NCBI RefSeq assembly: GCF_000340215.1
Contig: NW_006921537.1
Location: 2,445,011-2,509,010, forward strand
Reading direction: 5' to 3'
From: Pseudocercospora fijiensis CIRAD86
Taxonomy: Eukaryota; Ascomycota; Dothideomycetes; Mycosphaerellales; Mycosphaerellaceae
DNA length: 64,000 bases
The translations under genes and the position numbers were made by a program. Each line of letters begins with the position of its first letter. Within the stretch, counting starts at the first letter, position 1. Positions 45,201 to 58,196 of the stretch are shown one piece after another. A model generated the notes under the pieces. That model ran no database searches. It was not told the origin of the DNA and was given only the letters and a program-made list of their open reading frames with translations.

Positions 45201-45390
45201 AGGTTATTATTAGATAGTAGAACCGAGGTTAAGGAGGATAGATCGTCGCTCGACATATTAGCAGCGGTAGTAGCTATAGTAGCAGCTATAGTAGTAGCGG
45301 TGCTAGCAGCGGTAGTAGTAGCGACTTTTAGGTGTTTTAACCTTAGCTTTAGAGTCGCGTCTGCTATATAGCAGCAACTTAACAACTACA
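42240..45390 (-). pseudogene. Long degraded transposon ORF, possibly DUF6589-type
   Basis: A minus-strand frame of about 1000 codons, with TAGs at Trp/Gln positions. Intact stretches are 42497-42709 and 44990-45385. The middle (about 43600-43760) reads PATWTKVLSMLLSFNDEATI followed by a Trp-Asp-Asn context. The C-terminal part contains LTRNWYIYLVNKIYND and FFSARQGNYSRLMTYLRWLL, with TAG in place of the Trps. The general layout (a W-D-N core, long helical stretches, a late NY-R segment) recalls the fungal DUF6589 family seen in transposable elements, but the match is from memory and weak. The N-terminal part has Ala/Thr-rich low complexity near 45250-45330. Confidence 0.42.
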
Positions 45391-46540
45391 CCTCGGGTAG
45401 ACTTATGCTATATACAAAAGGTGTTTAGAAATAGTCTACGAAGGACCTCGAAGTGTCGAGTCGGCTATAGGAAGGTTGTCGATTGCCCTTAAAGGCTATA
45501 GAGCGGTTAGTAGGCGTCGGACAGAATTTTCGCCTACCTAAACAATAATAGCCGGGATTAGGAGAAGGACCTCTAAGTGTTAGCTAGGCGATGCGGTATA
45601 TTTTATATTAAGGTGTTTCTAGCAGTGCAGCTAGCCGCCTAGCAATCCGGATAGCTACAGTCGAGTCGGCTTAGCAGAATAGCGAAAACTTAACGCGCTA
45701 ACGTCGTATAGACTTTTTTAGTAGATAGAATAAAGCGCAATTAGTAGGGCTACAATCTCCGCTATTTAGATTGTTATATTTGTATAGTCGCGAAAAAGTA
45801 GTATATCGTAGGCTAGTTTGCTACGGCTTGTTCTTAGGCTTATAGGCGAAGAATTATTAGGTGTGTTTGTAATTAGCTAGTCGGAAAGTTCGGAAGCTAG
45901 CCCTAATTACTAATCTATTACGTGCACTCGGTCGCAGTTTGATTCTTTATGCCTACAAGCCTAATAGGAGGTAGCGAATGCCCTCGCCAAGTCTTCCTAT
46001 TAGGGACCTTTAGAAGCTACTAATTTCGCGTAGTCGGGGAACAAGATAGATGCGAAGGTTAGTACCGCATCCTTCGACCGCCGGTTTAAATAGGGGTGAA
46101 TTATTAACTCGTAGACCTTAGACCGTGCTTTTAAACGCGCGCGTTTAAAAGCATATAAGACACTATATTTACGACTCGTAGGGGTAGTAATCCTACCTTA
46201 GCTAGAAGAAGTTAGGTATTAGAAGAATATAGAAGGTAGCTTAAACCCTATCCGGCTTAGCTTATTAAAGGCAAATTGGCTCCTACGATAGCGAGGTAGA
46301 AAGTAGCTATTAGGTCTTCGAGATAGTACGAGAGGGCACTAACTTATATATATAAAGGTCTAGGTGTGTAGCCGTTATTATAATTAGTAATAGTAGCTAC
46401 TAAGGGGCCGCTAAAGGGCTACTAGATAGAACCTAAATTCGAGGATTAATTATAGTATATCGTCTATAGGATAAGAGGCACCTATAGAAGTAGGAGAGGT
46501 CTTTAATTGTTAGTATAACTACCCTTATTCTCGATTATAG
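45391..46540. other. Non-coding RIP-degraded transposon DNA
   Basis: No coding frame recognised. It sits between the minus-strand ORF and the plus-strand ORF that diverge from here, so it may be their common leader region. Confidence 0.4.
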
Positions 46541-48110
46541 CTGCTATAGACCCCCCCGCTTGTCCCTCTTATATTATCGACCTAGGCTCCGGCTCTTCTA
46601 TACTAGCCTTTGCTACTCTAGTCTACCTACTACTATAGGCACCGCCTATACCTATTCGAGTAGCTCTTTAAGGTAACTCTCTTTATATAGATATCTCTTT
46701 AATATAGCTATATTTAGTCGGAAGTCTATTGCCTCTAATCTAGTCGGTTATTAAGCGGCTACTATATAGTCGCTCTATATCTGTAGCAAGCTTATTAACT
46801 AATTCAAGCTATAATAGCGATAGCGAGAGCAGTGTAGCTACTAACTAGATACCAAATTTAACTCTACCGAGGCCGGTTATTTAAAAAGGTATAGATACCT
46901 CTTTAACGGCTTATCTCGAGCGGTAGCGGCAACAACAGGAACAACAATAGGCTATAGTCTAACAGCCTATACTAGATTTAAGCGACTCTTAGCCTTCTAC
47001 TGCTACTAAAGACTCTTAGCATAACTTTGACCTACTAGAAGGCGTAGAAGACGACTACAATCGAGTTAATAGCGATAGCCGTATATCGGACGATTTTGCC
47101 TTACTAATTATTAAGCACTTCGAGGCTAATACTAGCTATTATATAGAAGGTCGGATCCGAGATATAGTTAAGCGCTATTAGAAGTAGTGTAACAACTATA
47201 AGCCTACTAGATAGCGTACTATTAAGGGTATAGATACACTTATTCGTAGGTAGATTGCAAAGCGAGTTATCGAGTATAGAGCGCTATTAACGGCCTCCGG
47301 TGTAGTTACTAAGGACTCCGAGTTTAAACAGATACTTAATCGCTTTAAGGACACTATATTACTAAACAATAAGAAGCTCCGCGAGAAGCTTCTTACGCCT
47401 AATAAACTGCGTAGTTATAAGACACTAGCTTAGTAAGTCTAAGACAATATACTCCGTATTATATCGCAGCGAGTCTAAGAACTAGTAGCGTTTGTAAGTC
47501 TATCGACACCGAGTCTAGTTGTTATAGCTCTATTAACGCTAGCACTAAATCCGGCTCTTTCTAATCCCCCTTCGACGCTATATATAACGCGCCGCCGCTT
47601 AGATATCGATAGTAAGAAGCAGCTAAATAAGGAGCGGTTATTAAGTCGAGTGTTAGAGCTATTTCGAGAAGCTATTACTGCATTAGCAAATCAACTAAAA
47701 GCTAACTATTATTCTAAGGCAACAAACAACTACTATCTAATCCGCCGAATAGACGATATCGATAGCCGCTCTAAGAAGCGTATAAAGCTAATGTACGCGT
47801 CTACGGTACGTTAATTTAATAAGCTAAGAGCCCTTCTTATTAGACGTATTAGACACGTTCCTCTTGTTCCTTCGCAGTTATCGTAGGTTACCGACTTTAG
47901 CCTTAACGAGAACCTCGTTGCTAACGTTATAACGCCGATAGGACATAGTAACGACGGCTACGATAGCGATAGAACTGTCTCGTAGTTGTTAGAAGCGTTA
48001 GATATTAGAAATTAATAGCCGCTAGTATATAGATATTCGCGTAATCGAGGTATCAGACTTAAGCGAAGAGGACTAAATCGGGTATATCGTATATAGTGTT
48101 CCGAGTGCTC
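46540..48110 (+). pseudogene. Unidentified degraded transposon ORF
   Basis: A plus-strand frame of about 500 codons with TAGs at Trp positions. It has a Gln-rich segment (about 46925-46975), an acidic stretch, then a helical basic region around 47100-47420 that includes KHFEANTSYYIEGRIRDIVK and a Trp/Arg-rich DNA-binding-like part. It lies upstream of, and divergent in strand from, a Harbinger-like transposase at 48.4-49.6 kb. It may be the second ORF of that element (Harbinger elements often carry a separate DNA-binding protein), but no Myb repeat is evident. Confidence 0.35.
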
Positions 48111-48429
48111 GTTAGTTCCGGAATTAGTAAGAAACTTAGTAAGAGGCGAATTCTCTAGCATAGTTGTTACTACCTTCGATACTATTAGTTATAATGCTAC
48201 AGTTCTGTTAGTTACTAATAGTGAATTTCGAAGACTTCTAGAAATTTCTATACCTCTTACTATTCTCTGCCTTTGTATCTTGCTAAGATACTAAGAAGCA
48301 AGGTATATAGCTCTCGCTATAGTAAAACAGCTATCCGAAGCTCTTCCGTATCTAATCCGAGTATTAACAAGAGGATAGGGAAGAGTTAGATATTATCTCC
48401 TTACTAATCTATCGCTATTCTTTACTATT

Positions 48430-49560
48430 CTTTATTACTATTATTAACAACCACTTCCCCTATGTCTTCTATATTACTTCTAACCTCTAATCTATTACTA
48501 GAAGGGTTTGTACGCATTAGATCCGGCATTTCTACACCTACTAGCGGCATAGGTAGCAGCTTAGTACCTAAGTAATCTCTAATATCCGGACACCTTAAAC
48601 CGTAGTACGTAGCGACCTTGTTTCTATAATAGCAAGACAGGCAATTAGTAAGTAACACTGCTACTAAATAGCAGGACCCTATCGGCATTAAACTAGTCCG
48701 TAGCCCCTTCTTATACTCGAAGAATAGCTAGTTGTTAGTTACCTTACTAAACCCCTATTCGACCGACTGTCGTAAAGCCGACTATTCCTTCGCAACCTAC
48801 GCCTATATAGGGTTACGATAGCCGCCTCTCTTCGACTTCTGCGATCTAATAATGCTATTAACCTGTCTATATACCGAGTTACTAAAGAGAAAGAGCTTGT
48901 CTTCGATAGGGTCGTTATTAAACAACTTATACTATACCTAGTTAATATTAGACTCGCGTACTAGTCGACTATCGCCGTAAGAGCTAGAATAAGGGCCATT
49001 AATAAGTAGTATTCTATCCGGCAGCTATATACCTTAGAATTTGAGGCTATAGAAGTGCTTATAGCTATTATAGAACACCCTCTAGTTGCGACTAGGTCTC
49101 GCAATCTTCCTTATAGTGCTATCTATATATCCGAAGATACTAGATACTCTAACTAATAGATATAGCGACTCCGCTAGGCTCCGGAGATATTGCTTACTAA
49201 GCCGCCTCTTGTTAAAGAATAAGAACGACTTCTACCTTAGCGCTAGGCTATATACTACCGTATTAAATATATAACTTAATATAGTAGCTAAATAGCCAAA
49301 CTTCTTATCTATATCCTTCTAGAAGCCTAGACTAGACAGCCGCTTATAGACAATACAAAGCACTGTTATAGGTAGCAATTTGAGGCTAACTAGTAATACG
49401 ATTAAACTAATATCTAATAGGTCTACTAACTCTATCAATTTAGGCCTTATAAAGCGGAAGTTACCCTTAATATTAGCCTCCGGATAACTAAGAAGGTCGA
49501 AGCGCTGTTTGTTATATATTCTCGCCGGTTTAAATAGTCGGTTACGCCTTAACTAGCGGT
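48430..49560 (-). pseudogene. PIF/Harbinger-like transposase (DDE_4 type), RIP-degraded
   Basis: On the minus strand, around 48880-49080, the frame shows YKHFYSLKF followed by a PDRILLINGPYSSSYGDSRL block. This corresponds to the H-x-x-KFQ ... G-PF-GR-HDS core of DDE_4 transposases. An intact C-terminal stretch lies at 48425-48688. TAGs replace Trp/Gln at several sites. Terminal repeats were not found. Confidence 0.6.
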
Positions 49561-50364
49561 GCTACTATTTACGTATAGATTTACCCTCCCTCTACGCCTA
49601 CTAGTCCTTATTACTACTATCTTCCTCGAGGTATTTACTCGCAATAGTAACGACCGTTACAGTAGCTGTAGTAACTACAATCGCTCTAGTTTCTATAGTT
49701 TAGTGCACTACACTATCTACAGGTCTACAGCTAAGGTCTATACCCCTAGAAGGTCTAGAACAGGGGCTCCTTACTACACTAAACCGCTTTCAATTATATG
49801 CTAATTGGCCTCTTCTAAAGGTCCGTAAAAAGCGCTATATTAATCCTTTACCTAACGGTTACAAGCTAGCGCTTATTTAGAAGCCGGTAGCTAGGTTAAC
49901 TATTTCTAAAGGTCCCTATTTCTAAACGATCTTTCCGGGATCTCTAGGTGGGGATATTCTAACCTATACTGTTAGGGGATGTGCGGCATAACGATGTTAC
50001 TACGCTAGGCGATCGGCTTTAGCTCTAGGCCTATATCTAGATCGCGCTTACTTTCTATAGTCTGTCCTTTACATCTAAGTTCGAATAGGTACGCCTACGG
50101 CTAATCTTGCTGCATATGTAGTTGCTAATTACTAACATCTTTACTTAGCAATTGATATAGCGAGTATTCGAGGGGAGTCGCCTCGTTTAAAGGACTATCG
50201 AGAGGCGTACCCGAGCCGGGACTAAGCGAATTACTCGAGTGTCGCTACGGTTCTAGCATTATAGCATTTTCTCCGTATAAGAGCTATCTTTGTCTTGCCG
50301 TAAGAGCCGGATAGAGAAGTTGTAATAGGTAATACGGTTAATGCGGTTGCTAAGCTATTACCTG
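49561..50364. other. RIP-degraded DNA left of the Gypsy element
   Basis: No domain recognised. It ends at the target site of the Gypsy insertion (CGGTC, 50365-50369), so it was once continuous with the DNA starting at 58202. Confidence 0.4.
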
Positions 50365-50369
50365 CGGTC

Positions 50370-50493
50370 TGTTACGGAATAAGGAAGTAACGGTCTAGGG
50401 GTTAGCTAACTAATAGGGCGACGGCCTACCTTTGTAATTAGCCTTCCTCCTCTATATAATTATAATTAATAACAACTTTATAACAATTTAACA
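50370..50493 (+). repeat. Gypsy 5' LTR
   Basis: 124 bp, TG...CA ends, near-identical to 58073-58196 apart from a few transitions. Confidence 0.93.
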
Positions 50494-50599
50494 ATTAGTA
50501 GCTTCGCTCGTACTAAACCCTCGTACTACTAGGAGTTATTCGAGACGCTACTAGGACGAGGCAACTAGATCGGGCTAATCCGACTAAGAGCCTAACTAC

Positions 50600-53500
50600 T
50601 TCCCCCTACTACTACGCGACCGTATATATAAGGCAACGTATATCTATATAAACCCTATAGACGATAACCGCGCTTTCGCTATATATACGCGAACTAACTA
50701 GATTACTAACGCGAAGGTTAGGTCTTATCTAGGACGCTTTCTATAGGACTTCTAGGCGATAGAGACCTATCCCCCTAAGTAGCTCGACTTACTAGTATAC
50801 CGACAACCTATATAGAACTCGTTCCTATAGTTCTATAAAAGAAGGTATAGGCTAAATTTACTATCTATAACTACTATAGTAAGTAGGTCCGGAAGGCACT
50901 TACCCGTAAAGGGGAAGTTACCTTCTAAGTTAAGGGTAGCTACCTCTAGATCGCTATAGTAGTTATAATAGCCTTAATAGCCTCTACGGCAATCGCCTAA
51001 TATAATAATAATAATAGCGACCTCTACTATAAGTATACGACCTTCGACTACGTCGACGGCTCGACTTATAATAGTAACTATATAGGTAACGAGCGTCTAG
51101 CCTCCTACTATAGCGGAATAAGGGGACGCTATCTCGGCGGAAATAATAGCCGCTATTTAGGCGGCAGTTGCCTAGGCACTAGTAGGCTAGGCCTAGGCTC
51201 CGGCGGTAGGTAATAGAAACGGGAATAGAACGCCTATCTTTAACGAGGCTAGTAACCTAGACTAAATATAGGACTAGGAAATTAGTTTCTTCTAACTAGA
51301 CCTACTAAAGGGAGAGGACAATCCGACGGTCGTAGGATCCGATACCTTCTTCTAAGATATTAATATCTTTATTAAACAACTTAAGGATATTGTAGCGTAT
51401 CGTAGTAACGATCGAGTTAAGTCTAGAATCCCCGCACTACTACGAGGAACGGCCTTAACCTAGTATACTAATATGCTTAATAACCTAGCGAAATAGGGCC
51501 TTCGCTACGTACTAGGTCTAGACTATTAGTTTACGACGCTACGAGAGAACTTCTAGACGCTACTATCTAAGTCGCTAAACGAGCTAACGCGGCTTAAATA
51601 TACGTTATACGACGTAGGCAACCGACGTAGTATAGATGCCTACCTTAGCGAGGTAATACGCTATATACGCAACGCCGGCCTAGTTAATAAGAGCTAGTAG
51701 CTAACGTATATATAGAATAGTATCGATATAGAGCTACGACGTAGTATTTAGCTACCGAGAGAAGAGAATACAATCGTATTATTTAGATAGAGGCTTAAGG
51801 AAGAGCAACCGGTATAGGCTAAACTAGTATAATAACTAAACCGACGCAATATAGCTATTACTAGTTCTTTATCGCGACCTTTCCCTACCCGCTTAGCAGG
51901 TAAGTAACTATAGCGTAATCGAGAGCGAGACCGGGACTTCCGACCGAGCCGTTAATAGACGGATCGATAGGAAGGCTCTAGAAAGCCCTAGACTAATAGC
52001 GTACGTTTCTTATAGCCGTCCTTATAGCCGCCGCCTCGCTATAACTAAGGTCGAAGCGACTAACGCTTTCGTAAGCCTTAAGACTATTAAGAATTAGCAA
52101 GTAATAAGTTATAATTAAAGGGCGCTAAGAAGACCTTCGATAAGGCTAAGTAGCCTATAAAGCCCTTCGCCTAGCGCAAGAAGTAAGACTCTTACTAGGT
52201 AGACGACGAGCCGGAATAATCGAAGGGCGAGGAATAGGATACTAACTACGTCGATTCTAACGAGTATTTATCTAATAAAGGAGGCGACGAAGAGGCTAAT
52301 ACTAACGCTAACGCGGTAGATGTTCTTAACGTAGGACATCTAAGTCTAGTATATAACAAGTATACCTATACGGTATGCTATTAGGAGTTTAAGACGTCTA
52401 ACTAGCTCTATTCGCATTTGCGGATAGAGTACCGCAAAGAACGGGGATAAAAATCCTAGCGGCTACTAGATCCGATAAGCAAATAGGCACAACTACTAGA
52501 TACGCGACTATGTTAGCTTAGATAAACAATATAGCAACCGAAATATGCCTAGATAGCGGTAACCTAATTACTCTTATAGATCGAATATTAGCCTAGTAGC
52601 GGTACCCTAATAGAGTTCCTTTAAAGGTAACGCGCTCGCGACGAATCCGAGAAGTAGGTAATAAGATTACGAGCCTGTCTAATAAGATGCCTATTAATAT
52701 AGTTTTTAATAATAGGGTTACGATATTAATAAGAGCATATTTAATTAATAGGCTACCGGCTAGAGTGCTATTAGGAACGCGCCTAATAGAGAAAGAAAAG
52801 TTAGTATTGTCTTTCGCCGATAGACAAATACATTTCCTAAATAGCACCGTAGTATCGATAAATATCGCTTAGAAGGAACGAGCCCGAGTGTTACTATACT
52901 TTATAGTAACTACCGAGCGAGAAGAAGACGACGAGTCGCTACCGCTAGCGCAACCGGGAGCGAAAGAAAAGCTAGGCCTAATAGGCGCTATACTATATAG
53001 CGACGACGAAACGAGAGCTAAATACAATGCCCTACTAGAGAAACATAAGTAGCTATTTATCGATAATAGCCGTTTTACGAAGGTTCCTAAAGAGGACTAA
53101 ATAACTATCCCTTTAGTTAGCGACTAGAAGGCTACTAGCGCTAAATTAGTATACAAGGTATACCCTATAGGCCTAAAGGAACGAGAGATTATCGACGGCA
53201 TTTACGACAAACTATAGGACTAAGGACGGATGTCCTAGACAAAGGAACTAATACCTTTTAGGTTCCCGACGTTCGTAGTCTAGAAGGAATTAAAGAACGG
53301 CCGCAAAGGCAGAGCGGTTATTAACATCCGTAGACTTAACCGCATTACGATAACGGACGCCTACCCGATACTGCTATAAGGCGACGTTTTGGCCGCTATC
53401 TAGGGCGCTAAATACATTTCTACGATCGATATAAAGTCCTTCTTCTACTAGTAGTTAGTAAAAGCGGAAGACCGATATAAGCTTTCTATAGTCTCCTATA

Positions 53501-56050
53501 GAGGCTAGGAAATATATAACGTCGCCGTAATAGGCTATAAGAACGCACCGCCCTACGTATAGCGACAGATTAATAGGATCCTACGAACGGAAGGACTTAA
53601 CGCGTTCGCTAAGGCTTTTATTAACAATATCGTTATTTATAGTAAAACGCTAGAGGAATATCTATACTATCTCGATAAGGTATTCGACGCCTTAAACCGA
53701 TACTAGCTAACTATAGCACCTAAAAAGGCTTTTATCGGGTGCCTATCGATCTAGCTACTAGGGTAACGAGTCGACGCCTTAGGTGCCGCAACGCCGGCCG
53801 ACAAACTAGCGGCTATTGCTAAGCTTAAGTTCCTACGAACGCTAAAGGACCTAGAGCACTATCTTAGACTAACTAGATAGCTAAGGACGTATATTAAGTA
53901 CTACGCTTAACTAGCGGAACCGCTCTAGAAGATAAAGATAGAGAGGCTTAAGGGAGCGCCCGCGGCCGGCTAGGCACGTCGATATTGTATAGTAACGATA
54001 CTAATCGAGGAAACAGAGGAACGACTAGCTACGTTTTAAGCCCTATAAGAGGCCTTTGCTAAACTAACGATGCTATATTATTTCGCGAGAAATCGACCGC
54101 TATATATACATATCGACGTATCTAAGAAACGAGGCTTCGGAGCGATAGTAGCCTACGTCGAGGGCGACGCTATTACTAAAAATCCTAGTAGAACAAAGAC
54201 GTAACCGATTTTGTTTTTATTAAAGACTCTTTCTAGCATAGAGCGACGGTATTAGCCGACTAAATTAGAGGTCGCCTACCTAGTATAGACGATTAAACGC
54301 GTACGCTAGATAGTCGAGGCATACGAGTTAGTAGTAACGGTACTTACGGATTACGCGGCAACGCTAGGGATCGTAAGCTAGACTGCCTTAACTTCGTTAT
54401 TAGTTAACAAGCTTAATAACCGACTAACGAGATCGTCGTAATATCTTTCCCTTTTCCTACTAAAGGTAGTCTATAAGCTAGGGCGAGAACACATCGTACT
54501 AGACGCCTTGTCGCGCCTAGAAACGATAGACGATTATCTCCCGGAGGGCGACGTATTCGAGGAACTAGTATACGGAGTAATAATACTAGAAATAGACGAC
54601 GCATTTAAGCAGCAACTTATCGAAGTATACGAAGAAGATAAATACTAGAGCAATATTAAGGCAATAGTATAGAACGCGGAACTAGGTTCTATAAGCTTCT
54701 TAGTCGACGACGAGGGTCTAGTATAGCTCGATAAGCTACACTCTAGCGACCGGCGACTATGTATCCTAAAGGTATTAGAGGGCGACATTTTTAGTAGTAT
54801 ATACGATAACTAGTACTATATCGGTTTTTATCGTGCCTATGCCCGAGTAAATAACTAGTACTATATCCGGAAACTAGCTAAGAGACTAAAAAAGTATCTA
54901 AGTTACTATTAGGACTGCTTAGAGTTGCAGACTAAGCGATATAAGCCGTATAGGTCCTTAAACCCTATACTATCCCCGCTAGTACCCTTCTATACGATTA
55001 CGATTAACTTTGTAGTATCCCTTTCTACTTAGGAAACTAACGCCGTACTTATAGTAACGAATAAGTATATAAAGTAGGTACTCCTAGTTACTAGTAACGA
55101 TACGTACGCTACGGAGGCTTAGGCTAACCGCCTACTCGACGAATTGTTCCGATGTAATTAGGGCCTACTAACCGTAATTATCTCTAATAGAGACCCGAAA
55201 TTTACGTCCGAGATATAGAAGGCTATCTTTAAGCGGATAAACGTTAAGCTTCTAATAACGACTGCCTATTACCTATAGGCTAATAGCTAGTCTAAGAGAA
55301 CGAACTAGACCGTCGAGATTGCCCTATAGTACTTCCTTACCTAATATCCTAATAGGGATTTAGAATTAGAATACGCGATACCGTATATGCAATTAGTTCT
55401 TAACAACTCTATTAACGCCTTAACTAGTATATTACCGAACTAGGTATTAATAGGTTTCAACCTTAGGGAACTAGCCTAAATAGTAACGACTAGCGCGACG
55501 GATTTAGTAAAGGAACGGGACGTCTACCGAGCTAAGGCAGAGAACAATATCGCCTATATATAGGCCGCTATAAAGCAACGCTACGACTCTTAGTACGTAG
55601 CCTAGAAACCTATAGTAGGCGACATAGTCTATTTACGGCTTAAAAATTACGCTATCCCTAGAGTTAGTAACCGAAAGCTTATACCTCTAAGGATCGGGCT
55701 ATATAAGGTAACGAAGGTTATAAGCACCGAACTAGCCTACTAGATTAACCTGCTAAAGACGTAGAAGATATACCTAGTAGTCTCGATTACGGAACTCGAG
55801 CCGTACCCTAATACTAAGGATCCGTATAAGCGAGCAACGAGGTAACCCTTAAGAATACGTATCGAATAGGGAGACGCCCTACTAGAAATAGAAGCGCTAA
55901 GAGACCGACGAGTCCGACGAGTCGGTCGGTATAGGAAGGAGGTTATAGAATATCTAGTTAGATAGAAGAACGTAGGAGCTAGAGCTAATAAGTAGGTACA
56001 AATAGAAGGCATTCTACTAACGATAGTAAAGGCCTACGATCGTCGCTACC
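50600..56050 (+). pseudogene. Gypsy gag-pol, RIP-degraded
   Basis: Gag occupies about 50.6-52.4 kb, with an Asn/Gly-rich repeat segment near 51010-51190. The protease shows an intact stretch at 52687-52872. The reverse transcriptase shows STIDIKSFFY near 53430-53450 and AFINNIVIYSKTLEEY near 53614-53660. The catalytic Asp pair of F-x-DDI reads Asn-Asn (AAC AAT at 53623-53628), as expected from G-to-A change. The integrase shows INFVVSLST near 55000 and SNRDPKFTSEIWKAIF (about 55185-55235, TAG at the Trp). A chromodomain-like end has EYLVRWK and NKWVQIEG (about 55945-56010, TAG at the Trps). Such domains guide integration to heterochromatin. Confidence 0.85.
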
Positions 56051-56289
56051 GCTAGGATAGCAACGGAGTATTATATAATAGACTTATCTTATATATATTT
56101 CCTCTAATAACGGGATCGCGTAGCTTCTACGTAGTTCGCTTTACTTCTATAATAGGCAGGAGCGCGTATACTAAGCTTGCGCGTATACTAAGTTTACTTT
56201 ATTTTAATATAGCAACTTTACTATAATAACAACTTTCTACGAATATATAGCTATCGCTAATGCGAGAGCTTTCTCGCGATATTCGATAT

Positions 56290-58040
56290 CGTTTCTAGCC
56301 GCGTAAAGCAATAGAATACGATATAAAGTAGGAGACGCTACTACGCGAGATACCTAATATACGCGATGCGGCTTTGCCTAACGACCTCCTCGCGTAGACT
56401 GCCGACGCTAGTAAGGCTAATGCTAACGATACGACACTACCTAACGATCTCCTCGCGTATACTACCGAGGCTAACGGCGAGATAGCCGCTACTAACGATA
56501 CTACCGCTACTAATTTGCTAGGCAACGCTAGCGAGAGTAACGGTAAGGACGGTTCTATAGGTAACGGCGCTTTTAATAACCTCTTAGATATCGACCTTAA
56601 CAACTATCGCCTAGCTCGCGAGAGCGACGCCTATAACCTTCTTAACAAGCCCAACTCCGACGAGCCTAATACCTTCTTCCCTTTTTAGAGACCGCAACCG
56701 CAAAAGAGTAATATAATAGTAGAATAGAGAATCGATTAATTCCGAAGCGAGGCAGGATTAGCAACGGAACCTGTCTCTAATAACGAGAACGAGGCGTAGG
56801 CTATATCTTTAATACTAATAGGTAATACGGCAAATAAGACGCTAGTTGCTAAGGCGCCGACTCTATCGTTTACGCTAATTAATGCCTACCTATCGTTTGC
56901 GCTATTTAACGCTAACGAGGTAATACTATCTAAGTCTAGTTCTAAGAAAAGAAAGAAGAATAAGGGCAAAGCCCGACTTAGCGACGAAGACGAAGGCAAT
57001 ATAACTCCTCGGCTAACTAAGAAGGCTAAGAAGGCGACCCCTACTACGCTAAAGGTTATACTACTACTAGCTTAGGCGACGTCGTCGGACAAGAAGAGAG
57101 CCCTAGCTAGAACCCTAACGGCTTAGCCTACTAAGGATCGAACTTCGAAGGCGGAGCTAGCTAAGTTATCGCTAACGAAAAAGAAGAAGCGTAACAAGAT
57201 ACTTAGAGAGCGGAGAGACATAATACGAGATATCGAGGTTAATATGCTCTATCTAGTACCGAAGGAGACGCTTTATATAGACCTAGTTATATAGAGAAAT
57301 ATAGACGACGACGGTATCGAGCGAGTACCTAAGAAGGTTAAGAATTTAATAAAGAAACTATAGTCCGAGGACAACTAACTATTATAGGAACTTATCTAGC
57401 GATAGTTTATAGCACGTTACGACCCCGAGGCCTAGCGAGTTGCGTTTATTAGGCGATAGTACTAGGTAAGAGAGATAGTCGCTAACGACGAAGACTCTGC
57501 AGACTCTATAGACCCTAGAGCGTTATTAGCCTACTTCGAGGCATTCGAAGATAGGAACAACCGCCGCGCGGCTAAGGAGACGGCCGATAATAGGGGTAAT
57601 AATAACCTAAGCCCGCTTAAATAGAAGTCTAGAGAGGAAGGCTAGAAGTCTAGAAAGGAAGGTTTATTAGTAATAACGACTAAGGCTACCTAGGCGACGG
57701 ACGACCTTAGCGCCGAATTCGAAAGCAACTAAGGATAGGTGCTCTACTACGATATAGAAGTATAGACCGACCTAACCGACCCGTCCGTAGAACGATATAC
57801 TAACTAATAGATAGTAGCTAAGAGGGAAACGCGACGAGCGTAAGTCTAGGCCTAGTTAGAACGCGAGGAGGCGGCAATAGAGGCTAAGGCTAATAAGAAG
57901 CGAGCGGAGTTCGTAGAGAGGAAGGCTAAGGCATTAGTATGCCTTTAAACGAGCAGAAATACGAATAGATATTATGCCTAAGCAGAACGGCCTACTAGAT
58001 AACGAGCATCTAGGCAGAGGAAGTTTCTAGTAATAGTACG
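56290..58040 (+). pseudogene. Extra ORF between pol and 3' LTR of the Gypsy element, unknown function
   Basis: A single frame can be followed for about 580 codons. Its stops are almost only TAG, with one TAA near 56735. It begins with Asn/Asp/Ala-rich acidic DNA containing two copies of a (L)PNDLLA motif (near 56377 and 56440). It then has a Lys-rich nuclear-signal-like patch KSSSKKRKKNKGKARLSDED (about 56940-56990), a second basic patch (TKKKKRNK near 57175-57200), and a helical region with IERVPKKVKNLIKKL (about 57318-57362). A charged Glu/Arg/Lys C-terminus follows. There are no membrane segments, so it is not an envelope-like protein. I recognise no family. It occupies the position where some retroelements carry a third gene. 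Confidence 0.55.
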
Positions 58041-58072
58041 AGGGCGTGCCTTTTCTTTTGTTTAGGGTAGAC

Positions 58073-58196
58073 TATTATAGAATAAGGAAGTAACAGTCTA
58101 GGGGTTAGCTAACTAATAGAGCGACGGCCTACCTTTGTAATTAGCCTTCCTCCTCTATATAATTATAATTAATAACAACTTTATAACAATTTAACA
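58073..58196 (+). repeat. Gypsy 3' LTR
   Basis: 124 bp. Starts with RIP-altered ends and finishes TTTAACA, followed by the target duplication CGGTC. Confidence 0.93.

Larger units (their letters stand above)
50370..58196 (+). mobile_element. Ty3/Gypsy LTR retrotransposon with chromodomain-like end and an extra ORF
   Basis: LTRs of 124 bp at 50370-50493 and 58073-58196 begin TGTTACGG (TATTATAG in the right copy, RIP changes) and end TTTAACA. The 5-bp target duplication CGGTC lies at 50365-50369 and 58197-58201. The whole element is 7827 bp. Order: gag (about 50.6-52.4 kb), protease (about 52.5-52.9), reverse transcriptase (about 53.2-53.8), RNase H (about 54.0-54.5), integrase (about 54.9-55.5), chromodomain-like segment (about 55.87-56.03), then a further long ORF (about 56.29-58.04). 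RIP has placed TAGs at most Trp/Gln codons. Confidence 0.92.

Noticed and set aside
34926..50364. Starship-type giant element
   Set aside because: No DUF3435 tyrosine-recombinase captain signature was seen in any frame, and no matching ends were found.
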